The translations under genes and the position numbers were made by a program. The notes beneath the pieces are model-generated. The model ran no database searches. It saw only the letters and a program-made list of their open reading frames with translations, and had not been told where the DNA came from. DNA of 64,000 nucleotides from Pseudomonas uvaldensis (lineage in GTDB: Bacteria > Pseudomonadota > Gammaproteobacteria > Pseudomonadales > Pseudomonadaceae), in the NCBI RefSeq assembly GCF_021271205.1, contig NZ_JAIWKS010000007.1, positions 124,001-188,000 of the forward strand, read 5' to 3'. Below, piece after piece: positions 1 through 7,913 of the stretch. How positions within the stretch are numbered: position 1 is the stretch's first letter; each line of letters begins with the position of its first letter.

Positions 1-148
1 CGATCAATTGGCGTTCGCTCCAATGCCCCTCTGTTTGCCCGCGGTCAGGCTCGGCGATGACCACCTGGCAGTCGTTCGCTTGCAGGAAGGCGACGGCTTC
101 GGGATCAAAAAAACGCTGGGTGATCACTATTCTATGGCGTGGTTTCAT
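1..148 (-). CDS. D-2-hydroxyacid dehydrogenase, N-terminal part (runs off the window)
   Basis: Translation of the minus strand from the ATG at 148 stays open to the window edge for 49 codons and begins MKPRHRIVITQRFFDPEAV. This, followed by a hydrophobic strand with DCQVVIAE, resembles the N-terminal substrate-binding half of NAD-dependent D-isomer-specific 2-hydroxyacid dehydrogenases, which reduce 2-oxo acids or oxidise D-2-hydroxy acids. It lies 29 bases downstream of the OprD gene on the same strand, so it probably closes a CitMHS-porin-dehydrogenase transcription unit. The Rossmann domain and the catalytic Arg/Glu/His are outside the window, so the family call rests on the N-terminus only. 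Confidence 0.55.
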   Translation of the reverse strand, partial: MKPRHRIVITQRFFDPEAVAFLQANDCQVVIAEPDRGQTEGHWSERQLI

Positions 149-177
149 CAGGGGGTTCTCGATCGGTCAGTCGATGG

Positions 178-1575
178 TCAAAATGCGTAGTCCAGATACA
201 CGCGCGCTTCCGATCCGCTGACCACGTTATCCGGCTGGGCGGATACAAGGGCGACAAAATCCTCGTTGATCCGGTAGTCGATATAGATCACGCCCACTGA
301 AAGTCCGGCGTATTCCTTTTCATCGAATCGGTAATAGACGCGATATTCCTTCTGCCGCTCGCGCACATCGGTGCGTTGACCGCTGAGGGGATTGCTGGCG
401 TCGAATTCGCCTTGCTTGTAGATGGCCATGGCCTTGAAGCCGTCCAGCGAAGCGCCGAACAGCGAAAGACCGGAGAGGTCATATTCGGCACCGACCTGCC
501 AGGTCCTTTCACCATCGTTATTGAAGTCATTGCCGGAGCGCGTCCAGGCATCCATCTTGCCGTCGACGTTGTCCGCATGATCGAAGTAGGCATACCCCAG
601 TTGCCCGTTGCTCAACTGGGCTTTGGTTTCGGAAAAGGACACTCCCAGGCGTACCTTATCCAGCAGCAGACCCAGGTTGATGTTCAGCCAACTGGCCTCG
701 TCATCATAGGCCGCCTGGCCTGCCGACCAGTCGCGCTCCCATATTGGCCCGGCCTTTTCGAATCGATAGTACTGAGTGTCCAGCACGACCCCGGCGCGCT
801 TGCCAAGCGGTGCCTGCAAGGTCAGGCCATAACGGGTATTTTCATTGAAGTCCCGCGATACACCGTGATCGTAGCTCAGCTCGATGGCCTTCAAATCGTA
901 TTTGATGCCGTAGGTGTACAGGTCCTTTATTTCCTCCCCTGTCTGACTCAGCAGGTGCTCGAATTCTTCCCGGTCCCGGGGCGAGCTCCTGTCGATGTAC
1001 GCGGCTTCGAACCCCAGCGTTCCCGGCAGTGGTCCAATCCCCATGTCGGTGAAATTCAGATGGGTACGGGCGCCCTGGTAGGAGCCTGGAACGATCCGCG
1101 TATCGAGGCTCACCAGGGTGCCGGCATCGAAACGGCCTCGCCCTATTTGTGCGTCGGCATTCCATCCGTCCCCCACATGGCGCGCCTTCAGATAACCTTG
1201 GCCGAGCTTTGCGAAGCCGCCATTGGTTCCATCGGTGTCGTCGAACAGATCCCGGCCGTTGTCTTTCGAGTCGAGCATCGCCACAGCGTAGAGAGAGGCA
1301 TCGAAGCCTACAATTCCGGCCCAATAGTTGGAGTTGTAATCAACGATTGCCCCGACCCCGGTCCCGCCCAGTTCGTTGCCATCGGGAAATCCACCGAAAC
1401 GGTCTTCGATCAAGTCGTTGGATATGCGCGTATTGATATAGACAGAACGAAGATAGGCATTCAACTTGCCTTCATGCTGAAACCGGTCCGGATAACTGAT
1501 GGCGGCTGCCTGGCAACTATCCGATATAACAACCATTGAACAAAAAGCCACAACGACGGCGTTAATCGAGTTCAT
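178..1575 (-). CDS. OprD-family outer-membrane porin
   Basis: A 465-residue protein with an N-terminal signal peptide (MNSINAVVVAF core, ending near the Ala-Ala-Ala at about residue 25), then alternating amphipathic strands and a terminal aromatic residue (LDYAF end), the usual C-terminal sorting signal of a beta-barrel. The overall pattern (early FGGFPDG, repeated Asn/Asp-Gly turns, GAEYDLSG and a YRFDEKEYAGL region near the end) fits the OprD/OpdK family of substrate-specific Pseudomonas porins. The ATG at 1575 was preferred over 1587 because GAGG lies six bases upstream of it. The gene follows the CitMHS carrier by 94 bases, so the porin probably lets the same carboxylate across the outer membrane. 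The substrate cannot be read from the sequence. Confidence 0.87.
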   Translation of the reverse strand: MNSINAVVVAFCSMVVISDSCQAAAISYPDRFQHEGKLNAYLRSVYINTRISNDLIEDRFGGFPDGNELGGTGVGAIVDYNSNYWAGIVGFDASLYAVAMLDSKDNGRDLFDDTDGTNGGFAKLGQGYLKARHVGDGWNADAQIGRGRFDAGTLVSLDTRIVPGSYQGARTHLNFTDMGIGPLPGTLGFEAAYIDRSSPRDREEFEHLLSQTGEEIKDLYTYGIKYDLKAIELSYDHGVSRDFNENTRYGLTLQAPLGKRAGVVLDTQYYRFEKAGPIWERDWSAGQAAYDDEASWLNINLGLLLDKVRLGVSFSETKAQLSNGQLGYAYFDHADNVDGKMDAWTRSGNDFNNDGERTWQVGAEYDLSGLSLFGASLDGFKAMAIYKQGEFDASNPLSGQRTDVRERQKEYRVYYRFDEKEYAGLSVGVIYIDYRINEDFVALVSAQPDNVVSGSEARVYLDYAF

Positions 1576-1669
1576 CGACCACCTCATCTATTATTTCTAT
1601 TGTTGACGTGCAGGCGCGAGCAGCGCCCCTTCAACTTCGGTGCAGCGAACTGTGCAAATAGAAAGTTAT

Positions 1670-2965
1670 TTAGATGATCGCCCGCGTAATGATGGTCGTG
1701 ACTATCAATACAAGACTGCTGCCGATTGCCCAGAGCAAGCAATATCGTTGCATATCGCCCATATCACGCTTGATGATCCCGCTGATGAGATAAACCGCCG
1801 CGACCAGGGGGCTCAGGGCATGTACCGGTTGTCCCAGGACAGAGGCGCGGGCAATGTGCATCGGGTCGATCCCGTATTCGGCGCCGGCAGCCCCCAGCAC
1901 CGGCAGGATGCCAAAGAAAAACGCGTCATTGGACAGCAGGAAGTTAAGCGGCAAGGCCAAAAGCGCAGTCAGAATACTGAAGTACTGGCCGCCCCCCTCG
2001 GGAATCATTTGCACGATTTTCTCGGACATCCCGTCGACCATTCCCGTGCCGGACAAGATGCCGGTAAAGACCCCGGAAGCGAATATCAAGGCAATGACCG
2101 TCAACACGCTTTCGGCGTGAGCCGCGATCCGGGCCTTCTGTTCGGCCAGGCGCGGGTAATTGATCAGCAGCGCCAGGCAAAAGCCCACCATCATCACGAG
2201 CGGCAAGGGCGCCAACCCCGTACCCATGGCGTACATGAGCCCGGCGGTCAACGCCAGGTTGATCCAGAACAGCCTGGGCCTTTGTGTCTCGGCCCGGACT
2301 TCCGGCAACGGCACCTGGTCCAGCGCCGGCCCGGCCTCCTTCTGCGCGGGTGTCCAGCCCAGGCGACGCCGCTCCTTATGGCCGATCCAGAACGCGACCA
2401 GGAAGGCATAGGCAAGCCCCACCAGCATGGCGGGCACCAGTCCCAGGAACATTTCCCCTACGTCGACGTGAAGCGCACTGGCGGCACGGGCGACCGGCCC
2501 GCCCCAGGGAATCAGGTTCACGACCGTATTGGTCAACAGAAGCATCAACGCCAGGATGAGCGGATTCATCCCCAGGCGCAGATACAGTGGCAGGAAGGCT
2601 GTCGTGACAATCAGAACGGTCGTCGCGCCATCGCCATCGAACGAAATGACGGCTGCCAGCAAGGCCGTACCCAACACCACTCGAAGTGGATCGTTCCCGA
2701 CATGACGCAGGATGCGCCGTACAGCGGGCTCGAAGAGCCCGGCGTCGAACATGATCGCGAAATACAGGATGGCGAACATCAACATCAGTGCGGTGGGCGC
2801 GACCTGCTTCACCCCATCCATCACCATTGCACCCAGCTCCGGCCCTGCCCCACTCGCCAATCCGAAAGCCACCGGAATCAGTACCAGCGCCGTAACCGCG
2901 GAGAGCCGCTTGCTTATGATCAACGCCATAAACGTAACGACCATTGCGAAACCTAGCCAAGCCAT
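1670..2965 (-). CDS. CitMHS-family metal-citrate/tricarboxylate:H+ symporter
   Basis: A 431-residue, very hydrophobic protein with about 11-12 predicted membrane helices. It matches the citrate-Mg2+:H+/citrate-Ca2+:H+ symporter (CitMHS) layout: a conserved SFDGDGATTVLI stretch near residue 110, the TNTVVNLIPWGGPVARA stretch near residue 145, and an LLSNDAFFFGILPV segment near residue 335. The family imports divalent-metal complexes of citrate or related acids. An AAGG lies nine bases before the ATG. The gene starts a minus-strand unit with the porin and a hydroxyacid dehydrogenase, and is divergent from the HTH/citrate-synthase protein across a 339-base gap that probably holds the promoters of both. 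The nature of the acid is inferred from family and neighbours. Confidence 0.88.
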   Translation of the reverse strand: MAWLGFAMVVTFMALIISKRLSAVTALVLIPVAFGLASGAGPELGAMVMDGVKQVAPTALMLMFAILYFAIMFDAGLFEPAVRRILRHVGNDPLRVVLGTALLAAVISFDGDGATTVLIVTTAFLPLYLRLGMNPLILALMLLLTNTVVNLIPWGGPVARAASALHVDVGEMFLGLVPAMLVGLAYAFLVAFWIGHKERRRLGWTPAQKEAGPALDQVPLPEVRAETQRPRLFWINLALTAGLMYAMGTGLAPLPLVMMVGFCLALLINYPRLAEQKARIAAHAESVLTVIALIFASGVFTGILSGTGMVDGMSEKIVQMIPEGGGQYFSILTALLALPLNFLLSNDAFFFGILPVLGAAGAEYGIDPMHIARASVLGQPVHALSPLVAAVYLISGIIKRDMGDMQRYCLLWAIGSSLVLIVTTIITRAII

Positions 2966-3241
2966 GCGTGCACCTTCTTATTTTTATAATGGAGTTGAAA
3001 TCAATGTGAACAAGCAACTTCTTAACAAAATCTACATAGGCGGGAATAAGCTGTAAATCTTGATTTTTTTTGTCAATGTCTGTCGTTTCCGAACTCATCC
3101 GAAAGAACTGAAGGCCTTGTTTGATCAGGGATTGGACGATCGTCGATCGAATCATCGTGCTGTTCATCCGCGAATGCGAATGAGCCCGTCGAATGAAAAA
3201 ACGGACACAGGTGCAGGAAAAAATGCCGACGGAATGAACAT

Positions 3242-3305
3242 TGACGGATTCGTCGAATAAACAGTAAATATGGATATATATTTATCAACCTGAACGAATC
3301 CGTCA
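3242..3305 (+). promoter_or_regulatory. Perfect 12-bp inverted repeat over promoter and start of the HTH/citrate-synthase gene
   Basis: TGACGGATTCGT at 3242-3253 and its exact reverse complement ACGAATCCGTCA at 3294-3305 are separated by 40 bases. The second arm includes the A of the ATG at 3305. The first arm overlaps a TTGACG (3241-3246) that could be a -35 box, with a weak TAAATA at 3265-3270 as -10; TATATATTT follows. Several ATCCG/GACGG pieces recur further upstream (3105-3240). There is no convincing Shine-Dalgarno in front of the ATG. The arrangement resembles a pair of operators for autoregulation. The rest of the 2966-3304 gap is AT-rich and shows no gene. Confidence 0.5.
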
Positions 3306-4510
3306 TGCCAGAACAAGAAGACCTGTACCTTTCGGCGGAAGAGTCGGCAGCCATGCTCAGGGTCAGCCTCCCTACGCTGTACGCCTATGTCAGCCGCAAG
3401 AACATCCGTTCCATCAAGATCCCGGGTTCCCCCAAGCGCCGCTATTGGGCCGAAGACATCCAGCGCCTGGTCAAGCATCCAGCGGGGGCGAAGCCTTCGG
3501 TGAAACGTTCGCCGCCTGCGGACAGCGCCATCACCCTCATCACCGATGATGGGCTTTTCTACCGTGGGCACGACGTCACCGAGCTGGCCGACCATGCAAC
3601 GGTCGAAGAGGTTGCCGGCCTGATGTGGCAGGTGCCTTCGGCCTTCGGCGCTTCGCTGCCGCGTGTTCCGAAAGACAGCGGCAAGTTACTGAAAATCTAC
3701 GAACACCTGTCCGCGCCGGAAAAGGCGATTGCACTGTTTCCGCTGGTGCAGAGAGAGAACCCCAAGGCCTTCGATCTTTCCACCGAAAGCTATGCCCGCA
3801 CCGGTGCGGATGTGGTGAGGTGGTTCGCCGCCCTGGTGGTGGGCGCAACCGAGCCGAGCACGCAGCCGCTGCATGAATTCATCACCCAGGCTTGCGGGGT
3901 CCGGCCGGCACTCGCTGACCTGATTCGACGCTTGCTGATTCTCAGCATCGATCATGAGCTGGACCACACCACCCACAGCGTTCGCGTCGCCGCCACGACA
4001 GGTGCCACGCCCTACTACGCCGTGATCGCGGGACTCGCCGCTGCCAGGGGCCACAAGATCGCATATGGCAGGAACGAAGCAGCCAGCAGGATGATCGAGG
4101 AGATCTGCACGGCGACGGATCCTACCCAGCCTATCTTGCAACGCTACAGCCAGGACGGACGTATTGTGGGGTTCGGTCCGAATGTGCACTCCATCAACGA
4201 TCCGCGGGCCAGCAACCTGATGCAGGCGTTGACCGAGGCATTCGCTGGGGACGGAGAGTTCGCCAAATTGCAGAAGGCTTTTTCAGTGGCTGCCGAGCTG
4301 GTGGCATACCCACCGGAATTCATTCTTCTGGTGAGCTTCATTGGCAGGAAGTTTGGGTTGCATGGGCAGGAAATCGCACTGGCAGGGGTCGGTCGGTTGA
4401 TTGGCTGGATTGCCCACGCCAGCGAGCAATACAACCAACATCTCGATGCCCGCGCGCGCGCACGGTACACCGGAACCCTGCCAGGAACCTCCCGACAGGG
4501 GCACGCCTGA
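3305..4510 (+). CDS. HTH domain fused to a citrate-synthase-like domain lacking the catalytic triad
   Basis: A 401-residue protein. Residues about 5-55 form an excisionase/MerR-type helix-turn-helix (LSAEESAAMLRVS, then a basic wing with PGSPKRRYW). Residues about 75-395 are a citrate/2-methylcitrate synthase fold, with DHELDHTTHSVRV near 217, GWIAHASEQY near 370 and a final YTG like the family's usual end. The catalytic residues are not there. The family HGGAN histidine is aligned with Ala253 (IAYGRNEA), the GFGH histidine is Pro292 (GFGPNVHS, while the following DPRA is kept), and the PN.DF aspartate is Glu338 (YPPEFI). It is therefore probably not a citrate synthase but a regulator using the fold as a ligand sensor. 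That reading is inference. It is divergent from the CitMHS carrier and convergent with MmgE/PrpD. Confidence 0.85.
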   Translation: MPEQEDLYLSAEESAAMLRVSLPTLYAYVSRKNIRSIKIPGSPKRRYWAEDIQRLVKHPAGAKPSVKRSPPADSAITLITDDGLFYRGHDVTELADHATVEEVAGLMWQVPSAFGASLPRVPKDSGKLLKIYEHLSAPEKAIALFPLVQRENPKAFDLSTESYARTGADVVRWFAALVVGATEPSTQPLHEFITQACGVRPALADLIRRLLILSIDHELDHTTHSVRVAATTGATPYYAVIAGLAAARGHKIAYGRNEAASRMIEEICTATDPTQPILQRYSQDGRIVGFGPNVHSINDPRASNLMQALTEAFAGDGEFAKLQKAFSVAAELVAYPPEFILLVSFIGRKFGLHGQEIALAGVGRLIGWIAHASEQYNQHLDARARARYTGTLPGTSRQGHA

Positions 4511-4519
4511 TCCCTGCAT

Positions 4520-4547
4520 CCCGGCGAGGGCTCCCTGCCCTGCCGGG
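4520..4547. terminator. Nested GC-rich hairpin between convergent genes
   Basis: CCCGGC (4520-4525) pairs with GCCGGG (4542-4547) and the inner AGGGC (4527-4531) pairs with GCCCT (4537-4541) around a TCCCT loop. It lies between the stop of the HTH/citrate-synthase gene and the stop of the convergent MmgE/PrpD gene, where a bidirectional terminator is expected. There is no clear U-tract. Confidence 0.5.
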
Positions 4548-4584
4548 CCTGTACGTTGCGTGAGGTGTGACGTACCGCCCGGAA

Positions 4585-5955
4585 CTATCGGGCCATCGCC
4601 GCAAACAGGTCCTCGAACCGCGCCTGATGCTCAAGCCCGGCCACGAAACCCAATACCGTCGCCTGTGCCGATGCATCGATATGGGGGGCTGCCATGCGCC
4701 TGAATTTGCGTTCGAAGTCGTGATCGGTCATGGGCGTCTCCACGGAGCCGGGCCCGGTGATCATCTCGCTGACGACGGTCTCGCCCGATCTCAGCGTGAC
4801 GACGAGACGGTTGGCCAGATGCCGGGGAAACAACGCAGTGAGTCCGGGATCCTCCACCACGATAATCTTGTCCATCAGGCCGATCACCGCTGGGTCGTGG
4901 ATCTTCTGCTCGGCATAGGAGCCGATAGTGATGTCGCCATCCATCAATGCCCGGGCGACGTTGTAGGGCAAGCTATGGTCGGCGGTCTCCCGGGTCTTGG
5001 GCAGCCACTTTTCCGGGGTATCGGCCAGCACCCGACAGTTGAATTCCGAGGTTTCGATGGTGATGGCGGCGATCTCTTCAAGACCGGCGATACGCTTGCG
5101 TATATCAAGCGCCGCCCAGACGGCGGTATGCAGTTCACCGTTGGTTGGAAAGGTCTTGGTCAGCGAGCGTCGTATGGCGTAGTCACCGTTTTCAGGCGAA
5201 CCGAAACGATCCATGTCCAGCTCGAAGGGCCCGGAAACCAGTTTGAAGAAGCCCATGTCGCCTTCAAAGACCGGCGACGGCCCGGTCATGCCATGACGCG
5301 CCAGTTGGGCGGCAAAAATGGCGTTGCGTGACGCATTGGCCGCCGAGCAGCCTTTCCAGTCCGAGAGTGTTCCGCTACGGACCTGGCGCATTGCCAAGTG
5401 GCCGCTCAGCGCGATATTGATCGCCTGTTCAGTCTGGTCCACGTCCAGTTTCATCAGGCTGGAGGCCGCTACAGCCATGGCGACGTTGATGTAATTGACG
5501 TGGTCCCAGCCGCGCTTGTTCAGGCTGGCCGCATCCTGCAGCCGCATCTGGATTTCATACGCCAGCACAATGGCCGATATCAGCTGCTCCCCACTCGCCT
5601 CCTCGGCTTGCGCCACCGCCAGACAGGCCGGGATGTTGTCGCTGGGATGCCCGGGCTCCAGGCCCATGTATCCGTCGTTGTAATCCAGGAAGCGCACCAT
5701 GGCGCCGTTCACGAACCCGGCGATTTCGGCCGTTGTCTGCAGGCTTGTGCCAAACACGCTGGAGGTCCCGCCGCGATGACACTCGGCATAACGGACGGCG
5801 GCATCGATGGGCGGCGCTCCATAGGCGCCCAGCACGCATGCCAGGCTGTCGATGAAACGCTGGCGCACGATCGCGACGATGGTGTCAGGCAGACGCTGTT
5901 GCGCAAACCCATGGGCGTAGCGCGCCAGCCGCCGGGCAATGGTCGACTCTTGCAT
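4585..5955 (-). CDS. MmgE/PrpD-family protein (2-methylcitrate dehydratase-like)
   Basis: A 456-residue protein of normal length for the MmgE/PrpD superfamily, whose members include 2-methylcitrate dehydratase, cis-aconitate decarboxylase and iminodisuccinate epimerase. Visible family marks are RFIDSLACVLGAYG near residue 35, NGAMVRFLDYNDGYMG and GHPSDNIPACLAVAQ (residues about 85-115), the RGWDHVNYINVA segment near 145 and a KTFPTNGELHTAVWAAL stretch near 265 that corresponds to the family's K.FP motif. The ATG at 5955 has AGAGG six bases upstream; a GTG two codons earlier is the alternative. It is the third gene of a minus-strand set with AtuA-like and DUF4387 genes, 101 bases after the latter. 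It probably dehydrates or isomerises a carboxylate, but the substrate is unknown. Confidence 0.87.
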   Translation of the reverse strand: MQESTIARRLARYAHGFAQQRLPDTIVAIVRQRFIDSLACVLGAYGAPPIDAAVRYAECHRGGTSSVFGTSLQTTAEIAGFVNGAMVRFLDYNDGYMGLEPGHPSDNIPACLAVAQAEEASGEQLISAIVLAYEIQMRLQDAASLNKRGWDHVNYINVAMAVAASSLMKLDVDQTEQAINIALSGHLAMRQVRSGTLSDWKGCSAANASRNAIFAAQLARHGMTGPSPVFEGDMGFFKLVSGPFELDMDRFGSPENGDYAIRRSLTKTFPTNGELHTAVWAALDIRKRIAGLEEIAAITIETSEFNCRVLADTPEKWLPKTRETADHSLPYNVARALMDGDITIGSYAEQKIHDPAVIGLMDKIIVVEDPGLTALFPRHLANRLVVTLRSGETVVSEMITGPGSVETPMTDHDFERKFRRMAAPHIDASAQATVLGFVAGLEHQARFEDLFAAMAR

Positions 5956-6056
5956 ATTCACCTCTTGTTCCAGTTTGAGCGGTCGGTTTCCAGGCTTTAT
6001 ACGAGACGTCGCGCCGACTTTTCTCGTACAAGCCTGGTGATCGATGACGGACGATT

Positions 6057-6365
6057 TCAGTCCATCACGACGTCGAGCAACCGCACGTACTGCTGACCCG
6101 CATGCATGTCACGCTCGACCATTCCGCCTTGCGGCGTAGCGCGGGGGAAGGAGATCTTGACCATTTCCAGATCGGGCACCGGGATGTATTTCACCCGTTC
6201 GGGATCGGTGCCATATAAGCGGGCAAACTGCTCCGGCGAGAGTGCGTCGCTGCGGGAATAACGTTCAAAGTTCTCGCGGCCATTGAAGAAGATATCGAAG
6301 GTAATCCAGAACGGTCCGGCTTGTTTCGATCGAACATGACGGCAGACATCGCGCAACTTAACCAC
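6057..6365 (-). CDS. DUF4387-family small protein
   Basis: A 102-residue protein beginning MVKLRDVCRHVRSK, with GPFWITFDIFFNG near residue 20, a Tyr-Gly-Thr-Asp-Pro motif in the middle and FPRATPQGG near residue 75. This matches the DUF4387 family as remembered; its biochemical role is not established. The start overlaps the end of the AtuA-like gene by eight bases, so the two are translationally coupled and may form one enzyme, since many DUF4387 proteins occur next to or fused with AtuA-like domains. No signal peptide or membrane helix is present. Confidence 0.75.
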   Translation of the reverse strand: MVKLRDVCRHVRSKQAGPFWITFDIFFNGRENFERYSRSDALSPEQFARLYGTDPERVKYIPVPDLEMVKISFPRATPQGGMVERDMHAGQQYVRLLDVVMD

Positions 6366-7776
6366 GATTCAACTCCTTCGCAGCTGACGCCGCCTCAGAA
6401 AGGTCAATCCACTTGATACGTACCAGCTCCATTGGGTCTTCAAGCTGCACGATATGATTGAGCTTGAATTCAAAAATCCGGCCGCGAGGGATATCCGCGG
6501 GCGTGAACGCGAATCCATAGGAAGGCAGTTCCTTGCCCATGACACTTGGATAATGGAAAAAGTACGGGTTGCAGGCCTGCGCGATGGTGTCCGCCAGTTG
6601 CTGGGTTGCAGCCGTGGCCACGAATAACATGCCGATCTCGGGAGGTGGCAAGGTTCCTGCGGGCGGCTTCATCCCGGTGACCGCATTCCAACCGTACATG
6701 CGCAGGGATATATGAAACTCACCCAACTCGTCGGCGGGAATGGACTGGCGGGTACGGGTATAGAGCGCTTCGAGCAGGCGATCGTGGAAACCATCGATGT
6801 CGTTGAGTACGTCCGGGTCCTGGATACCCACCAGCATGATGGTCTGATAGGCACCCGCGGCGGCGCCTTCCAGCTTCATGGTGTAGGGCATCGGCTCCCA
6901 GCGCGACCCTTCCACCCTGACGGTCCGCCCGTTCAGATCGGTATAACGAGCGTCGGCGACATTCAGGATGCCTCCCGGCTCCAACAAGCGAAACGGATCG
7001 CTGTTTTCATAGAGCATATGCGCGGAAACACTGTGGGGCGTGCACAGGTTGTCCCGGCTCAGAGGCTCCACATTGAACCCGTTGGCATCCACGCTCAGCA
7101 ATATTCCAGAGCCCAGGGTCGGGTTGACGGCGCACTGCACGCCACATTCGCCTGTCTTGCCGGCATGCCAGGACGGCCCCCAGGGCGCACCCTTCCAGAT
7201 CGGATAGCAGGCAATGACGGCGGTGTCGGTGGAGCGACCGGCCAGTATGATGTCCGCGCCGCCATCAAGCGCCGCGAGGAACGGCTCGACCCCCAGCGCG
7301 GCGACAATGTGCTCGCAGGCATCGACCGTTGCGTCGTCCAGTTCACCGTGTGGCGCAAGAGGCTTGATACGCCCTTTGGCATTCAGTTGCTTGATGGTGT
7401 CTTTCTCTTGTTCACAATAGATAAGAGCAACTTTCGGCGTCACCCCGAGTTCCCCGGCAACTTCAATGACGATATCCCGCGTCCAGTTCAGATTGAGATC
7501 GCCACCGGCCTGTCCGGAAGTTCCGATAATAATCGGCACGCCAGAGGATGCCTGGGCTTTCATCAATATAGTCAGATCGCGCTTTACCGAACCGCGATTA
7601 TTCTTCGATTTGCCAAGTGCAAGATAAGCCGCGCCACTGTCGGTCGATCCGGCATCCGAAGCAATGACTTGCGCGCCGGCTGCCAACCCATAGGCAATTT
7701 CTTCTTCGCGAACACCTGCCCCCAAAGAACCACAGGGAACAATGACTTTTACGCAACCCTCGAATAGCCGCCCCAT
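6358..7776 (-). CDS. AtuA-like protein (DUF1446, acyclic terpene utilisation N-terminal family)
   Basis: A 472-residue cytoplasmic protein matching the AtuA/DUF1446 family: the start region (KVIVPCGSLGAGV), IASDAGSTDSGAAYLALG near residue 42, PIIIGTSGQAGGDLNLNWT near residue 80, DGGADIILAGRSTDTA near residue 175, and TGMKPPAG near residue 400. The family is named for the P. aeruginosa acyclic terpene (citronellol/geraniol) cluster, but its reaction is unresolved. The ATG at 7776 is chosen because AGAGG lies about six bases upstream and homologues begin here; an in-frame start at 7854 is less likely. It leads the unit AtuA-like, DUF4387, MmgE/PrpD and is divergent from the TtdR-like LysR gene. 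None of the acyl-CoA carboxylase or citronellyl-CoA dehydrogenase genes of a terpene pathway are nearby, so terpene use is unlikely here. Confidence 0.82.
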   Translation of the reverse strand: MGRLFEGCVKVIVPCGSLGAGVREEEIAYGLAAGAQVIASDAGSTDSGAAYLALGKSKNNRGSVKRDLTILMKAQASSGVPIIIGTSGQAGGDLNLNWTRDIVIEVAGELGVTPKVALIYCEQEKDTIKQLNAKGRIKPLAPHGELDDATVDACEHIVAALGVEPFLAALDGGADIILAGRSTDTAVIACYPIWKGAPWGPSWHAGKTGECGVQCAVNPTLGSGILLSVDANGFNVEPLSRDNLCTPHSVSAHMLYENSDPFRLLEPGGILNVADARYTDLNGRTVRVEGSRWEPMPYTMKLEGAAAGAYQTIMLVGIQDPDVLNDIDGFHDRLLEALYTRTRQSIPADELGEFHISLRMYGWNAVTGMKPPAGTLPPPEIGMLFVATAATQQLADTIAQACNPYFFHYPSVMGKELPSYGFAFTPADIPRGRIFEFKLNHIVQLEDPMELVRIKWIDLSEAASAAKELNRG

Positions 7777-7913
7777 AGAAGCCTCTTTTTTATTTATTTG
7801 TGGGGCGATCATAAAGCCTGGAATCAGGCTGACAAGTGGACAGTTTTTATCCATATATCTTTGCTGGTAAGTTGGGCATTCTTATCGTTCACATCAAAGA
7901 TCAATGAGCGGTC

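Noticed and set aside
376..1539. 387-codon open frame on the plus strand inside the porin gene
   Set aside because: Antisense to a clear OprD porin; no ribosome site and low-complexity translation typical of high-GC shadow frames.
1640..2956. 438-codon plus-strand frame opposite the CitMHS carrier
   Set aside because: Rich in Gln, His and Arg, as expected from reading a hydrophobic gene backwards; no family resemblance.
3305..4510. Annotation as an active citrate or 2-methylcitrate synthase
   Set aside because: The three catalytic positions are Ala, Pro and Glu, and an HTH domain is fused to the N-terminus.
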